This document shows positions 17,682-21,766 of a stretch of 21,766 nt of DNA, piece by piece. The translations under genes and the position numbers were made by a program. The DNA is from Opitutia bacterium UBA7441 (GTDB lineage Bacteria; Verrucomicrobiota; Verrucomicrobiia; Opitutales; Coraliomargaritaceae), in the NCBI GenBank assembly GCA_002480015.1, contig DLQD01000003.1, positions 12,138 through 33,903 of the forward strand, given 5' to 3'. Position 1 is the stretch's first letter; the number at the start of each line of letters is the position of its first letter. A model generated the notes under the pieces. It was not told the origin of the DNA and did no database searches. It worked only from the letters and a program-made list of their open reading frames with translations.

Positions 17682-18791
17682 ATGAAATACGCTGAACTCG
17701 CCAATGCTGGTGTGCATGAACAGCCGGTCTATGAGCCCGGAAAACCTATTGAGTATGTCGCTCAGGAGTTTGGGCTGGAGCCTACCCAGATCGCTAAACT
17801 CGCCTCGAATGAGAATCCGTTTGGCCCCTCCCCCAAAGCGATGGTGGCTGCACAGGCATCGCTTAAACAGGCTCACCTATACCCCGATGGTGCTTGTTGC
17901 CTACTTCGCGGGGCGATTGCTCAGCTGCGCGGTGTGGAGCCAGATTCCATTATTGTGGGCAACGGCTCGAACGAAATCATAGAATTACTCGGGCATGCTT
18001 TTTTACGACCAGGATTAGAGGTCGTGATGGGGGCGCAGGCTTTTATCGTCTATAAATTGGTGACTAAACTTTTTGGCGCGACGCCGATTGAGGTGCCAAT
18101 GTTGGATTTTGGGCACGATTTGAAAGCCATGCGTGCTGCAGTTACTGATCGGACGCGTCTACTTTTTGTGGCCAGTCCAAACAACCCTACCGGTGTGGCT
18201 AACACTGAAGCCGACCTTGTGGAGCTTGCAGAATCGCTGCCCACGCATGTCATTCTTTGTCTTGACGAAGCCTATGCTGAGTATCTGGAAATGGCTCCTG
18301 ATCTACGTTCGCTGATTGCTAAGGGGCGTAAGGTTTTTTGTTTACGTACCTTCTCTAAAATATACGGGCTAGGGGGCCTGCGCGTGGGGTATGGATACGG
18401 TGATCCCGAGTTGATTCAACTTCTCCAGCGGGTGCGGCAGCCATTTAACGTCAACTCGGTCGCTCAAGCCGCCGCGACCGCTGCTCTGATGGATTGCGAG
18501 TTCGTGGAACATTGCCGCTGTGCCAATGAACTCGGGCGCAGGCAACTGGTCGAAGGTCTGGAGTCTTTGGGCTGCGCGACGGTCGCCGGGCATGCTAATT
18601 TTGTACTCTCTAATGTCGGCGACGGCTTAGCCTTTTTTCAGGCCTTGCAGCAAAAGGGGATTATTGTAAGGCCCTTGGCTCCATACGGTATGCCGGATTA
18701 TGTGAGGATCACGATTGGCACCGAGATAGAAAATGCGAAGCTTTTGAAGGCCGCTGCTGAGCTGGTCGAATGCAGGAGGGGGAGTCTCTAA
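17682..18791 (+). CDS. hisC: Histidinol-phosphate aminotransferase
   Basis: PLP-dependent class I/II aminotransferase that converts imidazole-acetol phosphate to L-histidinol phosphate in histidine synthesis. It has 369 residues. The PLP lysine is Lys226 in TFSKIYGLGGLRVGYG. SPNNPTG is at 165-171, Asp195 in LDEAYAEY, and ASNENPFGPS near residue 41 is characteristic of HisC. The start was set at ATG 17682 (MKYAELANAG); the frame extends upstream to 17631 but the added residues look non-coding. No Shine-Dalgarno sequence. Some HisC-like enzymes act on aromatic amino acids instead, and no other his genes are in the window. The stop lies 2 bases before the start of the CBS-domain gene, so the two are co-transcribed. 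Confidence 0.92.
   Translation: MKYAELANAGVHEQPVYEPGKPIEYVAQEFGLEPTQIAKLASNENPFGPSPKAMVAAQASLKQAHLYPDGACCLLRGAIAQLRGVEPDSIIVGNGSNEIIELLGHAFLRPGLEVVMGAQAFIVYKLVTKLFGATPIEVPMLDFGHDLKAMRAAVTDRTRLLFVASPNNPTGVANTEADLVELAESLPTHVILCLDEAYAEYLEMAPDLRSLIAKGRKVFCLRTFSKIYGLGGLRVGYGYGDPELIQLLQRVRQPFNVNSVAQAAATAALMDCEFVEHCRCANELGRRQLVEGLESLGCATVAGHANFVLSNVGDGLAFFQALQQKGIIVRPLAPYGMPDYVRITIGTEIENAKLLKAAAELVECRRGSL
18774..18784 (+). promoter_or_regulatory. Shine-Dalgarno sequence of the CBS-domain gene
   Basis: AGGAGGGGGAG lies at the end of hisC, with its last G nine bases before the ATG at 18794. This purine-rich site decides the start in favour of MEDAWINFG over the upstream in-frame ATG at 18770, which would overlap hisC by 22 bases. 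It is one of only two good ribosome-binding sites seen in the window. Confidence 0.75.
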
Positions 18792-18793
18792 AA

Positions 18794-20092
18794 ATGGAAG
18801 ACGCGTGGATTAATTTTGGGATCTCGCTCGCGGCTGTTGGCTTGATGCTTGTGCTCCACGCTTTTTTGGTGATGTGCGAGATCAGCTTGGTCAAATTCCG
18901 TTACCGAAAACCCAGCGAGGAGCAACTGCACGACCTGAGACGGCTCCCTGGAGTCGCCCGATTGATCGATAATAGCGATCAAACCGGGCGGGTCGTGCGC
19001 TTCAGCAAAACTCTCTGCACAGTCGCGGTCGGTCTGCTGTTGATGCCAGTAGTGAGTGATTTTTTCAGCCTTTTCAAACTGGAGCAAGCGCCGGATCGTT
19101 GGTTGGTGGTCCTCGTTTCGTTTGTCTTGGCCGTCTCTGCGCATTTCTTTTTCGCGGAGATTTTTCCGCGTGGCTTGGCCATGCGCGATCCCTCGAAAGC
19201 GATTCGTCGCTCTTACCGAGTTCTACTCGCTTTCCAGTTCTTGACCTTCCCGGCCATGTTTTTTTTCCGGATGTTGAAAAAGCGCCTCTACCTGCTCTTG
19301 GGCGTGGACGTGGATGATGAATTGAATCCGCTGGATCTCGATGTCCAGATCCGAGCAATGGGGGAAGATAGCAGCCAACTCTCCGGAGTTGTGCGGAAGA
19401 TCGTTAACCGTACGCTGCAAATGCAGGAATTGGTTGTGCAAGATGTTTTGCTGCCTCGCAGCCAAGTCGTGATCTGTGATTTGGAGTTGGGTATCAATGC
19501 CAACCTTGACAGCATGAAGGCCGCTGGTCACACCAGATTTCCGCTTTGTCGCGGGGATCTGGATGAGTGCTTGGGGATCATCCATATTAAGGATATTTTC
19601 CGCTTGCGCAGATCGGTCTCGGAGATCGACCTCATGAAACTAAAGCGTAATGTAGCGGTTTTTCCGTTGGAAACCCCGCTGGAAGAGGCTTTGGAACGCA
19701 TGCTCCGGGCTAAATTCCATATGGCTTTAGCTGTCGATGAGTTTGGCGGCATCGTTGGCGTGATCACCTTAGAGAGCATTTTAGAAGAACTCGTGGGTGA
19801 AATCCAGGATGAGTTTGATAGCGAAGAAGATCAAATCGTAGCAATCGGTCACGGGCATCGCTTTCGTATTTCAGGTCTCGCTCCGATCCATGACATTGAA
19901 GAAGAGCTCGAAATAGAAATCGACAATGAAGAGGTGTCCACTTTCGGTGGTCTCATTACCGGGGAGCTCGGGCATATTCCAGAGCGCGGCGAGCGCCTGA
20001 CTTGCTATGGTATGGAGATCACCATCGACGAGGTCGATGATCGCCGGGTCATCGCTGCCACGGTGGAACTGAAGAGCCCTGCCAGCTCTTAG
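18794..20092 (+). CDS. CNNM/CorC-type membrane protein with paired CBS domains
   Basis: Hemolysin-C/CorC family protein, related to CNNM magnesium transporters; roles in Mg2+ or Co2+ efflux and ion homeostasis are known for relatives. It has 432 residues. An N-terminal DUF21 membrane domain has hydrophobic segments at about 5-32, 68-85 and 99-130. A CBS pair follows at about 205-330, with TRFPLCRGDLDECLGIIHIK and VDEFGGIVGVITLE. The C-terminal CorC_HlyC domain reads STFGGLITGELGHIP and GERLTCYGMEITI. The start is fixed by a strong ribosome-binding site inside the end of hisC. It ends 6 bases from the convergent TPR gene. The substrate ion is not deducible from sequence. Confidence 0.9.
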   Translation: MEDAWINFGISLAAVGLMLVLHAFLVMCEISLVKFRYRKPSEEQLHDLRRLPGVARLIDNSDQTGRVVRFSKTLCTVAVGLLLMPVVSDFFSLFKLEQAPDRWLVVLVSFVLAVSAHFFFAEIFPRGLAMRDPSKAIRRSYRVLLAFQFLTFPAMFFFRMLKKRLYLLLGVDVDDELNPLDLDVQIRAMGEDSSQLSGVVRKIVNRTLQMQELVVQDVLLPRSQVVICDLELGINANLDSMKAAGHTRFPLCRGDLDECLGIIHIKDIFRLRRSVSEIDLMKLKRNVAVFPLETPLEEALERMLRAKFHMALAVDEFGGIVGVITLESILEELVGEIQDEFDSEEDQIVAIGHGHRFRISGLAPIHDIEEELEIEIDNEEVSTFGGLITGELGHIPERGERLTCYGMEITIDEVDDRRVIAATVELKSPASS

Positions 20093-20105
20093 CTTCTCTT
20101 AGCTT
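20086..20105. repeat. Perfect 10-bp tandem duplication at a convergent stop junction
   Basis: CTCTTAGCTT occurs twice in a row (20086-20095 and 20096-20105). The first copy supplies the TAG stop of the plus-strand CBS gene (20090-20092). The second supplies the TAA stop of the minus-strand TPR gene (complement of 20099-20101). No terminator hairpin is present between these genes. Confidence 0.85.
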
Positions 20106-21766
20106 TCCAATTCTGGTAGTGTTCGCGAGTTCTCGCGGAGTAGGGCGCTAAGCTGTAAGAGCAGGCTTTCGCGATCCGGCGTGAAGATGAAGCGGTCACT
20201 CCCTAGCTTGCGATACGCTTCGAAGAGGAGATCCATCTGCGGGCGGCGCATTTGTAAGAATCGGGACAAAAGACGATTTAAGTTTTCCGTACTGCCGACG
20301 GTCAGCTCTGCGCGAATCAACTCTGAAAGGACTTTTTGATTAGTCGGTGCTTTTTGGTAGGCAAGCATGAGCACTTTGCGCGATTGTTGGTAGCGGTCGA
20401 CGCTGGAGAACCGGCGAGCGACTGCAAGATAGGTCTGAGGTTGATTTAGAGCTTCATTGAGGAAGTCTTGTAGGTAGATTTCTCCCAAGTCTGGGCGATT
20501 GATACCGTAGGACGCGACGGCACGAAGGCTGTTGAAAATCGCCCACCGTTGCGTGAGCCAATCGGGTCGTTCTTTAAGGAGCTCTTCTGAAAAGTCGAGC
20601 GCACCCTCGTAATCTTTGTCGACGAGGTGCGCTTCGATCAAGAGCAAGGCGAATGCATCGATGTTGAATTCGTTCTCAAGTGCCTCCTCGTAAGTGCGTC
20701 GCGCCAGATCAATGTTTCCTGTGTCTGCGGCGAAATTGGCTAATGCCTGAAAGGCGGCCTCATCGTCGCGGAATTGCTGGAGCATGCGCAGGGTTTCACG
20801 CTGCTCGCGCTCGATATCGCCCGATTTGTTGTAGATGTAAAGGAGTTCTAGGCGGGGTGCTGGGCTGAGAGGATCGCTGACATTTCGAAGGATCGCGTAG
20901 CGACGGGCTTCATCGATTTGACCGAGCTCACGGTGGTAGCGACTGAGTTGCATCAATAAAGGCTCTGAGTTCGGGAAGCGGCGAATGGATTCTTTGAGTT
21001 TTGTAATAGCCGCTATTTGGTTGCCCCGATCCCAGCTAATTTGTGCTGAGAGCAGCACCCCCTCTAAGGATTCCAGAAGTTTGTATGTGATGAGATAGTC
21101 GTCGGCACGGTCGTAGTTGCCCCGCAAGTAGTTGGCGTTGGCCGCACCGAAGGCGAGGGTGCGATTGATGTCAGTCAGGTCCGGTGCTTCGGGCAGATAC
21201 TTGTCGGCCAGATTTTGGATTTCCTCGTCCATTTGGTAGCGCAGGAGCACACGGAGCGTTTGCCTGAGGTAATCCAAGTCTTCGATCCCGTCACGCTCCA
21301 GACCCTTTAAAAGCTGATCTGCAGCAATGTCATGCCGTTTGAGAGCAATTTCATAGAATTCGGCTAACACACGGCGACCCTCTAGATTAGCAGGAGCACG
21401 GGCCACCCCCAATCGCAGCAAGCGCAGTGCATCTCGGTAATTACCCTCCTTGACCTCCTCCAAGCCCTTTTCGATATGATAGTTCCCTAAAGTTACCCGG
21501 TGCTCATTCAGTCCAAAGGGCAGTAAGGTGAGCATTTTGGTGTAGGAGACTTCGTCGAACTCTTTATTGTATTTGAAATGCAAGAAAAGAGCCCCTGCCA
21601 TGCAGAACCACCCAATAATGATGAGAAGCAAAAAGCTACCTAACAGGCGAGCCCAACGAACCGAGATCTCGATGTGCCCGTCGACACCTTTTCTTTGAAT
21701 AACAAAACCTAGGAGGATAGGCTTTCCTCGAGTGATACGACTGTGAGCAGTGAGGTTTTGCACCAT
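20099..21766 (-). CDS. Membrane-anchored TPR-repeat protein (may be 5' partial)
   Basis: I do not recognise a specific family. The visible protein has 555 residues. A hydrophilic N-terminus (about 1-36) is followed by one transmembrane helix at about 38-64 containing LLGSFLLLIIIGWF. The rest is helical tetratricopeptide-like repeats from about residue 95 to 500, for example GNYRDALRLLRLGVARAPAN and GNYDRADDYLITYKLLESLEG. This suggests a single-pass inner-membrane scaffold with the repeat domain in the periplasm or cytoplasm; the orientation is not certain. An ATG lies exactly at the right window edge, so the protein may begin there or extend further. It is convergent with the CBS-domain gene. 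A role in envelope assembly or secretion is plausible for such proteins but is only inference. Confidence 0.8.
   Translation of the reverse strand: MVQNLTAHSRITRGKPILLGFVIQRKGVDGHIEISVRWARLLGSFLLLIIIGWFCMAGALFLHFKYNKEFDEVSYTKMLTLLPFGLNEHRVTLGNYHIEKGLEEVKEGNYRDALRLLRLGVARAPANLEGRRVLAEFYEIALKRHDIAADQLLKGLERDGIEDLDYLRQTLRVLLRYQMDEEIQNLADKYLPEAPDLTDINRTLAFGAANANYLRGNYDRADDYLITYKLLESLEGVLLSAQISWDRGNQIAAITKLKESIRRFPNSEPLLMQLSRYHRELGQIDEARRYAILRNVSDPLSPAPRLELLYIYNKSGDIEREQRETLRMLQQFRDDEAAFQALANFAADTGNIDLARRTYEEALENEFNIDAFALLLIEAHLVDKDYEGALDFSEELLKERPDWLTQRWAIFNSLRAVASYGINRPDLGEIYLQDFLNEALNQPQTYLAVARRFSSVDRYQQSRKVLMLAYQKAPTNQKVLSELIRAELTVGSTENLNRLLSRFLQMRRPQMDLLFEAYRKLGSDRFIFTPDRESLLLQLSALLRENSRTLPELES

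Overview
The window reads as a bacterial chromosome segment made mostly of housekeeping genes. I infer a member of the Verrucomicrobiota, probably class Opitutae. That rests on overall protein character, moderate-to-high GC, mixed gene orientation with few long operons, and start codons that mostly lack a Shine-Dalgarno sequence. It is not based on a marker gene, so the assignment is tentative. I see no phage, insertion sequence, CRISPR array, tRNA or rRNA.

Layout, left to right. (1) Bases 1-2873: a type IV pilus/type II secretion pair, a GspE/PilB ATPase cut by the left edge and the PilC/GspF inner-membrane protein, closed by a strong intrinsic terminator. (2) Bases 2886-2999: a long imperfect palindrome, REP/MITE-like, before valS. 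(3) Bases 3097-7244: valS; a 49-residue entericidin-like lipoprotein on the minus strand with its own terminator; then rlmN. (4) Bases 7308-11310: gdhA (minus), then a DNA-maintenance group of an SRAP/YedK abasic-site protein and holB (minus), with nth (plus) divergent from holB. (5) Bases 11312-14538: a small secreted protein of unknown function (minus) divergent from clpB, whose upstream region carries a sigma-32-like heat-shock promoter match. (6) Bases 14539-15829: a 295-base stretch with one doubtful minus-strand ORF, then a three-histidine-box acyl-lipid desaturase. (7) Bases 15953-17616: a lipoate ligase/octanoyltransferase family gene coupled to an RmlD-like short-chain dehydrogenase (minus). 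(8) Bases 17682-20092: hisC and a CNNM/CorC-type CBS protein in a tight plus-strand pair. (9) Bases 20099-21766: a large membrane-anchored TPR protein (minus) that reaches the right edge.

Functional links. PilB and PilC are the motor and platform of one envelope machine. SRAP, the clamp-loader subunit delta-prime and endonuclease III all act on abasic or oxidised DNA and at replication forks, and are the most suggestive grouping here. The other neighbours look functionally unrelated. I found no convincing new multi-gene system. The items most worth following up are the palindromic element, the SRAP-holB/nth group, the unusual cysteine spacing in Nth, the clpB promoter and the two tiny or unknown secreted proteins.
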